DNA of 64,000 nucleotides from Leishmania mexicana MHOM/GT/2001/U1103 (taxonomy: Eukaryota; Euglenozoa; Kinetoplastea; Trypanosomatida; Trypanosomatidae). The position numbers and the translations under genes were made by a program. A model generated the notes under the pieces. The model had not been told where the DNA came from, did no database searches, and worked only from the letters and a program-made list of their open reading frames with translations. This document shows, in pieces, positions 21,853-29,702 of this stretch; position 1 is the first letter of the stretch; every line of letters begins with the position of its first letter. The stretch is from contig NC_018314.1 of NCBI RefSeq assembly GCF_000234665.1, forward strand, positions 452,956-516,955, in the 5' to 3' direction.

Positions 21853-22773
21853 CTAGTCCAGGGGTGGTTTTTGGGTATGCAGTTGAACCTTCCCGCTGCT
21901 GGAGAAGGAGTAGCTGCACCTTCCGGCAAGAATCCCACGGCTTTGATCTGTGACGCCTTGCGGAGCTAGCTTTCGTATTTTTTCTCGCGCCGCAGCGGAC
22001 GATTCGCAGATGTTGCGGATAGCAAACTCGGCCCATTCTACCATGCCTGGATTCTCCTCGTCAATCTGAGTAGCGGACAGGATGTTGAACAGAAACGTGT
22101 CGCGCTTGACAAGCGCCACGTTCACATCGACGTTGTTGTGGGTCAAATTTGCTATGAGGCGCATGCACTCAGTCTTGAAGCCCTCTGGAAAGTAGCAGAG
22201 CTCGTGATCGCGTTCCATACTAAACACCTTTTCTAGGTAGTCAAGGGCATTGAAATCTAGCATGTACTTCTGCAAATCTTTTCGGAGGTAGTGGTGAGCA
22301 AGCAGAACAGAGGAGAGAACCTCGAGGGAGAGGAGAGAGAGGTGAGAGCCTCGCTCAATCCACGCGAGAGAGCCTGCCGCAAAATCCTCCACACTACTGT
22401 TTCGGAGCACCTCAGGGGACGTCATGGACTGAGATGAGGCAAGCTGCGAGGCCGGCGAGTTCGCGTCCCCTTCGCCCTTGCGCCGCCTCCACTCCAGCAG
22501 CGTTTGGTCGTACACGGCCCTCGCAGTACCTAAAGTCAAATCGACCATCCGCTGCAGCACGTGCATCAGTTGCGTCATAGGATCGGGCTTTGTCTCGCCA
22601 CTTTGGTAGGCTGCCTTTTCAGCAGCTTGCTCGTACTGGAACTTGAATGCCATATCACGCAGGCTGTCGAAGCTAGCCAAACAAATGGAAAGAACGTCAT
22701 CGATCTTTGGCCCAATCTTTGTCAGCTCCTCCTGGTTCACATCAGCAATCCGGCCCTTCGAAGCGACTGCCAT
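21853..22773 (-). CDS. Ataxin-10-domain protein
   Basis: 306 aa from the ATG at 22771-22773; the frame stays open for 36 more codons, but that segment begins with TTG and the nearest upstream ATG is out of frame. The C-terminal part, about residues 200-275, reads as the ataxin-10 armadillo-like module: a helix with ECMRLIANLTHNN, a second with FLFNILSATQIDEENP, then EWAEFAIRNICE. The R-L-I-A-N-L and E-W-A-x-x-A-I-R-N pattern is the family signature. Ataxin-10 proteins act in cytokinesis and in basal-body or cilium-related signalling in other eukaryotes; a role here is inferred only. The N-terminal half is less conserved helix. Its 3' UTR carries the left arm of the inverted repeat. Confidence 0.85.
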   Translation of the reverse strand: MAVASKGRIADVNQEELTKIGPKIDDVLSICLASFDSLRDMAFKFQYEQAAEKAAYQSGETKPDPMTQLMHVLQRMVDLTLGTARAVYDQTLLEWRRRKGEGDANSPASQLASSQSMTSPEVLRNSSVEDFAAGSLAWIERGSHLSLLSLEVLSSVLLAHHYLRKDLQKYMLDFNALDYLEKVFSMERDHELCYFPEGFKTECMRLIANLTHNNVDVNVALVKRDTFLFNILSATQIDEENPGMVEWAEFAIRNICESSAAAREKIRKLAPQGVTDQSRGILAGRCSYSFSSSGKVQLHTQKPPLD

Positions 22774-23435
22774 TGATGTCTTCACCTTCCGCTTGTCCTC
22801 GTGTATTTCGCGTTTAGAAAAGGGAGTAAAAGAGGTGGAAGAAAAACTGGTGGGATCAGTTACAGTGTCACTATTCGCCAACGCATACAGGGCAGGAAAG
22901 GTGCACTTTCACTGTGTTTCGGGAAAGTCTCAAAAATGTGTATTAAGGTGTAGTGCAACGCGGTGCAGAGACGCTGCGTGGCAAGAATTGAGAGAGCAAC
23001 AGCCAAGTAAGGCACGCTCACAAACGAAGATTGGGAATGAGAGGGTAGCGGAGAAAAGTAAAGGGAGACGCCTAGTGCTCTGCAGCACGCAAGTGAGGCA
23101 TCAGCATCTTTTCCAGTTATGAGCGCAATAAATAGAATCTACCTAGCAGTGTCATGCGCTCACCCGGGTATCCGAAATGCCTTAATCAGAGTCGGAGGAT
23201 AATTCCTGCAACTCACAAGTATAGGTGGCACGTACATCCATTGCACAAACGGCTTACTCTTCATTTTCTTGCACTTGAAAACGGGATCAAAAAAAAGAAA
23301 TGTGAGGTTTGTCCGTCGACTGCACGGAAGAAAGCAACGGGTGCCAGTTAGCCATTTTTCTTCTTTTTTACCGTTTAAGCCTAGCTAAGGCACTGAAAGT
23401 GAAGCAGTCACTCAGTTCTTCCAACGAGTCAATAC
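22774..23435. other. Intergenic
   Basis: No gene seen. It is the 5' UTR of the ataxin-10-like gene and the 3' UTR of the Cys-rich gene. AT content is higher than in the block further left. Confidence 0.5.
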
Positions 23436-23882
23436 TCATCGAAAACGCGAGCCAACACCTCCGGGCTTCTTCAAGGAATCTGGCTGAGAAGTGACCCTAC
23501 TGCCTGTATTGTTCACCTCCTCTAGCTTCACACCTGAGGGATTTGCCTCTAGGAGGGCACGCCCAGGGCCGTCGATGTAGTATTTGGGGTTAGGGCAAGA
23601 TGGTACCTCGCAGTATATCGGCGCACAGGCAACCCACTCGCCGGCAGCACGGAATTTGTGCCCGCACGGACACTGCCACTCACGTTCCTCGAAGAGCTTG
23701 TTTGTCATCGCCTTTGCTTGATTCCACGCCTCCGCAAAGGTGGGCGGTGCTGCTCCAGAGGAGGTGGCAAGAGCGTTTCCGGGGCGCAAGCCGACGCTTC
23801 GGTTCACAATTGTTTTCAGCTTGTCTATAAAGACCATTGTCCTTGCGTGATTCACTACTGAGTGCAAGATCAAGAATTCCAT
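23436..23882 (-). CDS. Small Cys-rich zinc-binding protein, hypothetical
   Basis: 148 aa from the ATG at 23880-23882; a second in-frame Met 15 residues later (23835-23837, MVFIDKLK) is an equally good start and would give 133 aa. A Cys cluster near residues 70-96 reads CPCGHKF, then VACAPIYCEVPSCPNP, giving five or six Cys ligands in ~27 residues after a Trp. The helical segment before it (FAEAWNQAKAMTNKLFEE) looks amphipathic and the C-terminus is a polar, probably disordered tail. I do not recognise the family. A structural zinc site is the most that can be claimed. Confidence 0.75.
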   Translation of the reverse strand: MEFLILHSVVNHARTMVFIDKLKTIVNRSVGLRPGNALATSSGAAPPTFAEAWNQAKAMTNKLFEEREWQCPCGHKFRAAGEWVACAPIYCEVPSCPNPKYYIDGPGRALLEANPSGVKLEEVNNTGSRVTSQPDSLKKPGGVGSRFR

Positions 23883-24099
23883 AAAAACAGAGAACGAGAC
23901 AGAGAGGAGTGAGGGATAGAGATTACATGATCTCCAAGAGAAGCATCACACCTAAAAGTGACGAGAAACCGTGCACAAAACCAGCGCATGCGGCCAAGCT
24001 ACCACAACTAAGTGCAGAGGAGTACATTTAGACATCACACCATCAAGAATATTTTTTTTTCCTCACTTTTTGCCGTGCACAGCTACTTGCCCTCAATAG

Positions 24100-24655
24100 C
24101 CGGTGACACCTCAGTGAATAACGTCACGATCCACAACTCACTCTGTTGGAAAGCCAAGCAGTCTCCCTAACCTTACCAATACCGGACCACTTCTGACGAT
24201 GCTAGTGACAATCACCCACGCCGTTGGGCATGTCAGGGCGATGTGTGGCTGCTGATGTCGGCGGTGAGGTGGTGGATGGCGTTGCGTTGGAGCGGCCTGT
24301 GACAGCGAACACGCTTGTGCCATCCGTATCATGGGCAAGGTGTCAACGCCACTCGCACGCCTCTCACCCCGCCCTGACACTGCCTGCAGGTGTGGTGGCG
24401 CCTGAGCCACCTGGAGGGGTGGCGCATGAGGCGGGTTCCGGCACCATGGGAGTGGCTGTGAGGCGACCCGGCCTGCGAGGCAGGGGCGGGTAGAGTGTGA
24501 GGCAGAGGCTGTGCTGCGATGTCTGAGTCGGCACTGCTGTCGCACTGGTCTGCTGCTGCTTGGGCCCACGCAGTGGGGACTCTGTGACGAGGTCGGGTAG
24601 AGTGGAGCTGGATTCTCGCGCTATAGCACAATGGGCAGTGAAAAAAAGCAAATAT
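24100..24655 (+). mobile_element. SIDER2-type retroposon, copy 2 (antisense to local transcription)
   Basis: It matches the other copies from about 24175 to 24640, including the GGCGATGTGTGGCTGCTGAT core and the GCTATAGCACAATGGG end followed by an A-rich tail. The 5' ~75 bp, from GGTGACACCTCAGTG, are heavily diverged from the family signature. It shares with copy 5 (38463) a variant segment after the signature (ACCGG-CC-CTTCTGACGATGC) in place of the GATGTCAAGCCACCCCTGG form. The element is on the + strand although the surrounding genes are all on the minus strand. Confidence 0.85.
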
Positions 24656-24726
24656 ATATCGCTAAATAGTTCGCCGAGATTGTGACAACCAAGGCGAAAA
24701 AGCTCGAAATCGAAGAGGTCAAAAAT

Positions 24727-24930
24727 TCATTTTCCAGGTCCGCCACGGTAGCCCTCAGGGAAGAGAAAGGCAAGCAGGTCCTGTGTCTTGCGCCACGCCT
24801 CGCGAGAGGTCTGCAGTCCTATTTGGACCATCGATAAATGGCGTGGTGTTGCCTCGCGCTTGTTCTCCGGGCGAAATGACTTGGGGTCTATTGCATAAGG
24901 ATGGCGGCGCAGAACTGCAGACCTTCGCAT
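24727..24930 (-). CDS. Possible small basic protein, 67 aa
   Basis: The ORF starts at an ATG (24928-24930) with an in-frame TGA 33 bases upstream, so it is self-contained. The protein is basic (RRHPYAIDPKSFRPENKRE), with a Trp-containing helix (SREAWRKTQDLLAFLFPEG) and a Gly/Lys end. It is on the transcribed strand, in a gap between two minus-strand genes that otherwise has no gene, and its composition is protein-like. No domain is recognised. Small basic proteins of this size in trypanosomatids are often mitochondrial ribosomal or respiratory subunits, but nothing here proves that. An overlapping longer frame on the same strand (24755-25153) begins with TTG and looks spurious. Confidence 0.5.
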   Translation of the reverse strand: MRRSAVLRRHPYAIDPKSFRPENKREATPRHLSMVQIGLQTSREAWRKTQDLLAFLFPEGYRGGPGK

Positions 24931-25441
24931 TGCTTGAAGTATGATATCCAGCTGCGGTACTCACAGTCTTGAAACGGAGTCGACCTTTGTGGAGATTAAC
25001 TTCTCTTTCATGAAAAAAAAGCGCATTGAAAAGAAATCCGAGGAGAGGAACTGATTTTCTTTTCCATATCGCAGAGGTTCCACAGACCTGCGGGGCTTCA
25101 AGAATAGTAACCGTGGCAGATAAATGTGTTGCGTACTTTTCGTTATCTCCCAAACGACCTACTCAGAGCCACTCACCACCTGATGGGCAGAAACGTATGA
25201 GTGCGGAGACCTGTGCAAGCCACATGCAGCTTTTGCCAGAATGGCAAAGAAATGGTGGGGTATCTTTTAGGAATGAAACCGAGAATTAGCGCGCACTGCA
25301 TTCTGGTCGCGTATACCAATGTAACTTTCCTGACCTGAAAAGAAGGTGCTGTAGCTTGTTTCTCACGCAAAGCGGCACAAAAAACAGAGGACGAAAGCCT
25401 AGAAGTGCTCTGAAAACAGGAGGCAATGACCTGAAATCATC
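24931..25441. other. Intergenic
   Basis: No further gene seen. It is the 5' side of the 67-codon ORF and the 3' UTR of the thioredoxin-like gene, and is AT-richer than the surrounding sequence. Confidence 0.5.
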
Positions 25442-25846
25442 TCAATGCCTTTGAAGGAACTGGGCCAGCGAAGCTGACCCAAAGTCCATTGAACGGTGCC
25501 CGTCGAGCACCTTTCTGCCATTTGACATCCACTTGACGTAGCAGAGCATCGGCACATAAAAAACTTCAAAACTTGACCGCAGCCATGATGACTGCGGCTC
25601 ACGAGCGTCAAGAACATCAATAATGAACGTGCGCTTCGTCTTCAGAGCGTTCAGAGTGTTATAAACCTTTAGGCTGTTGACGTCCAGCGAGTCGTAAAAA
25701 AGCAGATAGTGGCTCGAGTTCCCATCAGTAACGGCGTTCATGATATCCTGTGTGGTTGTACATGGTCGAAGCACTACGTCTGCATTTGCAATCAGACTGA
25801 CTAGAAAGAATGTAAAGAAAAGCGTGAGGACTAGAGTAAGTCGCAT
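25442..25846 (-). CDS. Secreted or ER thioredoxin-fold-like protein without CxxC
   Basis: 134 aa from the ATG at 25844-25846; the upstream frame begins with TTG and is not used. Residues 1-23 form a clear signal peptide (MRLTLVLTLFFTFFLVSLIANA). The rest follows the thioredoxin order: a beta-strand YLLFYDS, then a helix where the redox CxxC would be (here DVNS), a strand FIIDVLDA, a helix ending FEVFYVP, then MLCYVKW, GRKVLDG and a C-terminal helix (LAQFLQRH). The VP before the strand resembles the cis-Pro turn. Single Cys residues occur but no CxxC, so it should lack oxidoreductase activity. It might be a redox-inactive PDI-like chaperone domain in the secretory pathway. The fold is assigned by eye. 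Confidence 0.72.
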   Translation of the reverse strand: MRLTLVLTLFFTFFLVSLIANADVVLRPCTTTQDIMNAVTDGNSSHYLLFYDSLDVNSLKVYNTLNALKTKRTFIIDVLDAREPQSSWLRSSFEVFYVPMLCYVKWMSNGRKVLDGHRSMDFGSASLAQFLQRH

Positions 25847-26289
25847 TTTCCTTGTGCTGATTAGGTATAATCTGTTTGGTGTATGCTTACGAGAAAGTAC
25901 AGAAAGAGACAACAGCGAGACAGAGAAGAGTGGTACTCGAATGGATGTAAAAAAAAAACACCAGAGATCCAGCCATCTCGTAAGCAGGTAATCCCAGTGA
26001 TACCTGCAACTCCCGTTCTAACCTCGATAGACGGAAACAGAAAAACTCGTCATGAAGAAAATACAGAGAGTCATAGAGCCTAACACACTATATCTTTGCC
26101 ATCCAAAAAGGGGCTTTTTTCTTTTTCTGCTGAAAGCTCTTGGTGATGACGCAAAAGCGTATACGCCCCATGGCGCAACGCTCTTCTATGGAGTGGGCGC
26201 ACATAATTGCCTTTATCAAGGTTGCCCCATCTCCAAAGCAACGAGAAAGGGGCCATGAAATAGTAGACAGGGATATTCGGCCAGAGTGC
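25847..26289. other. Intergenic
   Basis: No gene seen; short gap holding the 5' UTR of the thioredoxin-like gene and the 3' UTR of the zinc-motif gene. An A9 run near 25950-25958 and A-rich purine runs give pyrimidine tracts on the sense strand. Confidence 0.5.
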
Positions 26290-27027
26290 CTATAATCTCT
26301 TCAGCGCTTCAGCTTTACTGCGGAGAAGACGAAGCAAGTCTGTCGCTTCCGATTTCGAGCATCCATCTGTTTCGTGAGAGGAAAACGCACACACAGGCAT
26401 TTCCGCTCTAGTAACGATTTCCTTGCCGCCACGCACGTCCAAGAGCTGCGAGTACGCCTCGTTAAGGCGTATCTCAATGAGATCGTCAGTTGCGTCGTAC
26501 GCTAAGACACAAAAGTCATCCAACGGAACCGGTACTACAGGAAGTGTGTGCAGCTGTACTTCAACGTCGAAAGGCTTGAGAAGACCGCCGCCCAGCCACG
26601 AGAAGCGACGCGAAAGGTCGGTCGACGAAACACGCAGCTTTGACTCTATGGAACCTTCTTTGACTGTGTAAAAAATGGCGTCTCGAATGTTGCCGTTCAT
26701 TTGCAGGTGAAGGACAAGATTTGAACCGTTTGCAAAGCAGATGCCAGCATTTTGCGAATCCACCCTGTATGCGAACAACGCGATCGAGTTTGAATCCGAG
26801 TCTCGTAGGACGTTGTCTTGGCTACTAAATAAAAGTGAGGCTACGAGACCGCTAAACGGTGTGTAGCCGGCGGCATTGCCGCATTCGAGGCAGTAGTCGG
26901 TCCCAGTAGCTTCTTCATGATAAAATGGAGCCTCGAGAAAGTCTTGATGACAGTGGTCACACGTGTAGCCGTCTTTGTAATCCGGCTCAAGTTCGAGTGG
27001 AAACCATCTATAGTGCCGGAGAACCAT
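26290..27027 (-). CDS. Zinc-motif protein, hypothetical (first gene of the leftward block)
   Basis: 245 aa from the ATG at 27025-27027. Near residues 20-50 is a Cys/His motif, YTCDHCHQDF, then APFYHEEA, then DYCLECG, giving C-x2-C, H and C-x2-C in a spacing like ZZ or C1-type treble clefs. The remaining ~190 residues are a mixed alpha/beta domain with hydrophobic strands (SIALFAYRVDSQ, LVLHLQMNG, AIFYTVKEG, FCVLAYDATDDLIEIRLNE) that could be a beta-sandwich. The tail is a basic helix. No family is recognised. It is the gene closest to the strand switch on the left, so it should be the first cistron of the leftward transcript. Confidence 0.8.
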   Translation of the reverse strand: MVLRHYRWFPLELEPDYKDGYTCDHCHQDFLEAPFYHEEATGTDYCLECGNAAGYTPFSGLVASLLFSSQDNVLRDSDSNSIALFAYRVDSQNAGICFANGSNLVLHLQMNGNIRDAIFYTVKEGSIESKLRVSSTDLSRRFSWLGGGLLKPFDVEVQLHTLPVVPVPLDDFCVLAYDATDDLIEIRLNEAYSQLLDVRGGKEIVTRAEMPVCAFSSHETDGCSKSEATDLLRLLRSKAEALKRL

Positions 27028-27612
27028 CTAGAAAATGCGCCTGTAAACGTATACCATGCGCTGCATAGCTTTTGAGCTATCTGTTTTTTTGTGCTCGCTC
27101 CGGAGAGGAAGTTTGAGGGGAGGTATGAAAGCAAATAACCCCAAAACGCAGGATGAAGTAATAGGAACAAATGAACACAACGAGGGGACACATGCACAGT
27201 TTCCATATTTTGCCATCTGCTGCGAAGTGCGGCCACAGGGCAGCCTTCCTTTTCCCACAGAACACAAAGGCAGTTTGTATACCACGTGGTCAAACTTCAA
27301 CGGGTGTCGCGTATTTCTTGCTTTGTGCATTGGAGACAGAGGTATGCAGCGCAAACAAGGAAATCGATACAGCAGGATAAACAAGCCCAGATGGAGTTCT
27401 ACAGATCGTGCGCATTGTCGCAAATGTGAAACGGATGTTCCGAAAAATGAAATAAAGAAACCCACGCAGGTGTGTGATCTATATTTTCACAGATCCGCTG
27501 CAGCGCTTCGCGGGCTTCACATGCTGTAGAACGCTGCTTTTCGAAAGCACCCCCCTCCCCCGTCTCTCCCCTTTCTCATTTGAGGCAAGGGGGCATCAAT
27601 CCTACACTCGAA

Positions 27613-27685
27613 GCATTCCTAGCTCAGTCGGTAGAGCGCACGGCTCTTAACCGTGTGGTCGTGGGTTCGATCCCCACGGAGTGCG
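27613..27685 (+). tRNA. tRNA-Lys (CTT)
   Basis: 73 nt folding as a standard cloverleaf. The acceptor stem GCATTCC pairs with GGAGTGC (one G-T pair), the D-loop contains AGTCGGTAGAG, the anticodon stem CACGG/CCGTG encloses CTCTTAA, giving anticodon CTT, and the T-arm is GTGGG-TTCGATC-CCCAC. A T4 run at 27687-27690 is a Pol III terminator. The internal A and B boxes are intact. Confidence 0.96.
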
Positions 27686-27722
27686 CTTTTCAGCCCGAAC
27701 GCCGCCGAGTTAACGAAAACTT

Positions 27723-27793
27723 TGCGCAGTCCGGGAATCGAACCCGGGCCTCCCGCGTGGCAGGCGAGAATTCTACCACTAGACCAACTGCGC
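27723..27793 (-). tRNA. tRNA-Gly (GCC)
   Basis: Read on the minus strand: acceptor GCGCAGT pairs with ACTGCGC, the D-arm has TGGTCTAGTGGTAGAA, the anticodon loop is CTGCCAC (anticodon GCC), and the T-arm is CCGGG-TTCGATT-CCCGG. A T4 run follows on the minus strand (27715-27720 on the + strand reads as A-rich). Confidence 0.96.
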
Positions 27794-27849
27794 GTGATCT
27801 TTCACCCACTCAATGTTTTAGGCGGAGATAATGCCTCTCGCATGAAAAA

Positions 27850-27922
27850 CTCCTCCCGTTGGATTCGAACCAACGACCTGTAGGTTAACAGCCTAACGCG
27901 CTGCCGACTGCGCCAGGGAGGA
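27850..27922 (-). tRNA. tRNA-Asn (GTT)
   Basis: Read on the minus strand: acceptor TCCTCCC pairs with GGGAGGA, the D-arm contains GCGCAGTCGGCAGCGC, the anticodon loop is CTGTTAA (anticodon GTT), and the T-arm is CGTTGG-TTCGAAT-CCAACG. The outermost anticodon-stem pair is a T-C mismatch. A T5 terminator follows on the minus strand (27844-27848). Confidence 0.95.
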
Positions 27923-28204
27923 TTCACTGTGGAGCTGAGTGAACGGGCATCATGAGAGAAGGACTCACCAAAAGATGCCCGTGGCGCCAGCAGGGTGTTG
28001 AGAGCAACATCTTGCCGTCGGAAAGCGGCATGATGAATTGGTCGGGGGCTCATGTCTTCGCAGCTCCAGCAGCGAAAGACTGAACGTGGAATTCCACAAC
28101 TGTTCCTCTCTCTCGAATGACACCTCAACCTCATCTGCTATCGTGCCTTTTTCACCTCTCTCCCTTGCAGTAAATTTGGTTTATTGTCCAGATCTGGGGC
28201 AAGA

Positions 28205-28948
28205 ATGGAGTCTTCTCTCACAGCAGGTAGGGGGATGCATGCGAATGCTTGCCGCCTCTGTGCCTCCCCCTCAGTGACGCTCTTCCACACAGACAAGTTT
28301 CGGGAGTACTATCGCTGCCATCAGTGCAGTCTTGTGTTTGTGCCCGATCGCTTCATACTGTCAAGCGCGGAGGAAAAGGCCGTGTATGACTTGCATGAGA
28401 ACATCCCTGGTGACACAGCCTACGAGAAATTTCTCTCCCGCGCAGCGCAGCCGCTCGCCGATTACCTTTCGGCCAACATTGATTCTCGAACGCTACGTCA
28501 GCCCCAGGGCCTCGACTTCGGATGTGGACCTGCACAAGTTCTCGCTCAAATGCTCTCCGCCGCTCCTTACAACTTTTCCATGGATACCTTCGATTTGTAT
28601 TACTTTCCAGAGACGAGTCACTGCCTTGAACGCGAAGAGCACTACGACTTTATCACAGCCACGGAGGTCGTGGAGCATTTGCGGGACCCGCTTTCAGTGT
28701 TTCGCACACTCTGGCGCTGCATCCGCCCTGATGGCGGGGCTTTAGTAATTATGACAAAGCGCGTGCACGGTACCATCGAGCGCTTTCGCAACTGGCACTA
28801 CACCCGTGACCCCACACATATTACATTCTTCCACACGGCATCATTCCAGTGGCTCGCAGATTCGCTTCCGTCCAACGGCGAAACGTGTGAAACGCGCTTT
28901 GTTGGCGCTGATGTGACGCTTCTCATAAAAAACAAACCAGATTTCTGA
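28205..28948 (+). CDS. SAM-dependent methyltransferase with N-terminal zinc ribbon, bacterial type
   Basis: 247 aa from the ATG at 28205; an in-frame Met at residue 11 is an alternative, and the upstream frame starts only with TTG. Residues 16-41 form a zinc ribbon (CRLC ... YYRCHQC followed by LVFVPDRF). A class I methyltransferase domain follows: motif I LDFGCGP at 103-109, then YDFITATEVVEHLRDP (147-162), IRPDGGALVIMTKRV, and WHYTRDPTHITFF. This order, C-x2-C ribbon plus FGCGP plus E-V-V-E-H plus HY-x-x-DPTH, is typical of a bacterial methyltransferase group common in polysaccharide and secondary-metabolite clusters. That recognition is from memory. The substrate is unknown. It is the first protein gene of the rightward block and sits directly upstream of MTP copy 1. 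Confidence 0.88.
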   Translation: MESSLTAGRGMHANACRLCASPSVTLFHTDKFREYYRCHQCSLVFVPDRFILSSAEEKAVYDLHENIPGDTAYEKFLSRAAQPLADYLSANIDSRTLRQPQGLDFGCGPAQVLAQMLSAAPYNFSMDTFDLYYFPETSHCLEREEHYDFITATEVVEHLRDPLSVFRTLWRCIRPDGGALVIMTKRVHGTIERFRNWHYTRDPTHITFFHTASFQWLADSLPSNGETCETRFVGADVTLLIKNKPDF

Positions 28949-29702
28949 ATGTCCTCAATGTGCAATCATCTGGCCCCTAGTGTTAACAGTTGGTGAGCCT
29001 ATTGAAATATAGAAGAAGAGCCGAGTATTTCGGCGAAAAAAAGGAGCTCTGCTGTCTAGTACCCGGGCTGCATTCAAGCTACTATGGTGAAAAAAGGACG
29101 CCCTGCTGCCCTTCAGCAGCCTTGCCGCTGCGAATCTAGCTGTTTGCACACCCAGGTAGAACTTTTGCTGAAAGGTTTTCATTTTCAGCCTTCGCTGAGC
29201 GTTTGACTCCTTCGAGCTCTGTTCCTTTCTCTCTTCTATCTTTGGCTTTATTGTTCTGTTCCTCTGCATACAACTCACCCACACACCTCCACTCAATTCA
29301 AAATACTCCCGCATGCATGAAAGCCTTACATCATAAAACAGTCCATAAAAAAGGACCTTTCTCTTTTTTATCAATTTGTTGCTCTGTCCGTGGTGACACA
29401 TTTTCTTCCTACTCTCACACCGCGTCTTTTATTGTAAACATTTGCTTTAGTTTCTTTCTGTGTATCTGCTGGACGTGTACCTCAAGGCGCAAAAATCGAT
29501 TTCCATCTGCTGAATTCTTCAAAACGATAACTGTCTGACACCTTTTTTTTGATTGTCTATCAGCTCCACTTTGCTGTAACATATTAGTTCGTTTTGCACC
29601 CTTTCACACGCACTCATCACCAGTTTTCTCGTTTTTTCCCTCCCGTGCCAGATCTGTAGTATATCTTTTGTCTGCTTTTGCTGACGAATAGCAGACAGAG
29701 AA
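28949..29702. other. Intergenic, 5' UTR of MTP copy 1
   Basis: No gene. Pyrimidine-rich + strand. A strong polypyrimidine run at about 29624-29648 followed by AG at 29650-29651 is the best candidate splice acceptor for MTP copy 1, ~50 nt from its ATG. Confidence 0.55.

Larger units (their letters stand above)
27028..28204. promoter_or_regulatory. Divergent strand-switch region (probable Pol II start zone)
   Basis: Every protein gene to the left is on the minus strand and every one to the right is on the plus strand, so transcription diverges from this 1.2-kb interval. In Leishmania such regions are where Pol II initiates in both directions, without conventional promoter motifs. Three tRNA genes occupy its right half. 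Intergenic base composition changes here from purine-rich to pyrimidine-rich on the + strand. Outside the tRNAs (27028-27612, 27923-28204) I see no other gene. A pyrimidine tract with AG at 28157-28171 probably supplies the splice acceptor for the methyltransferase gene. Confidence 0.85.
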
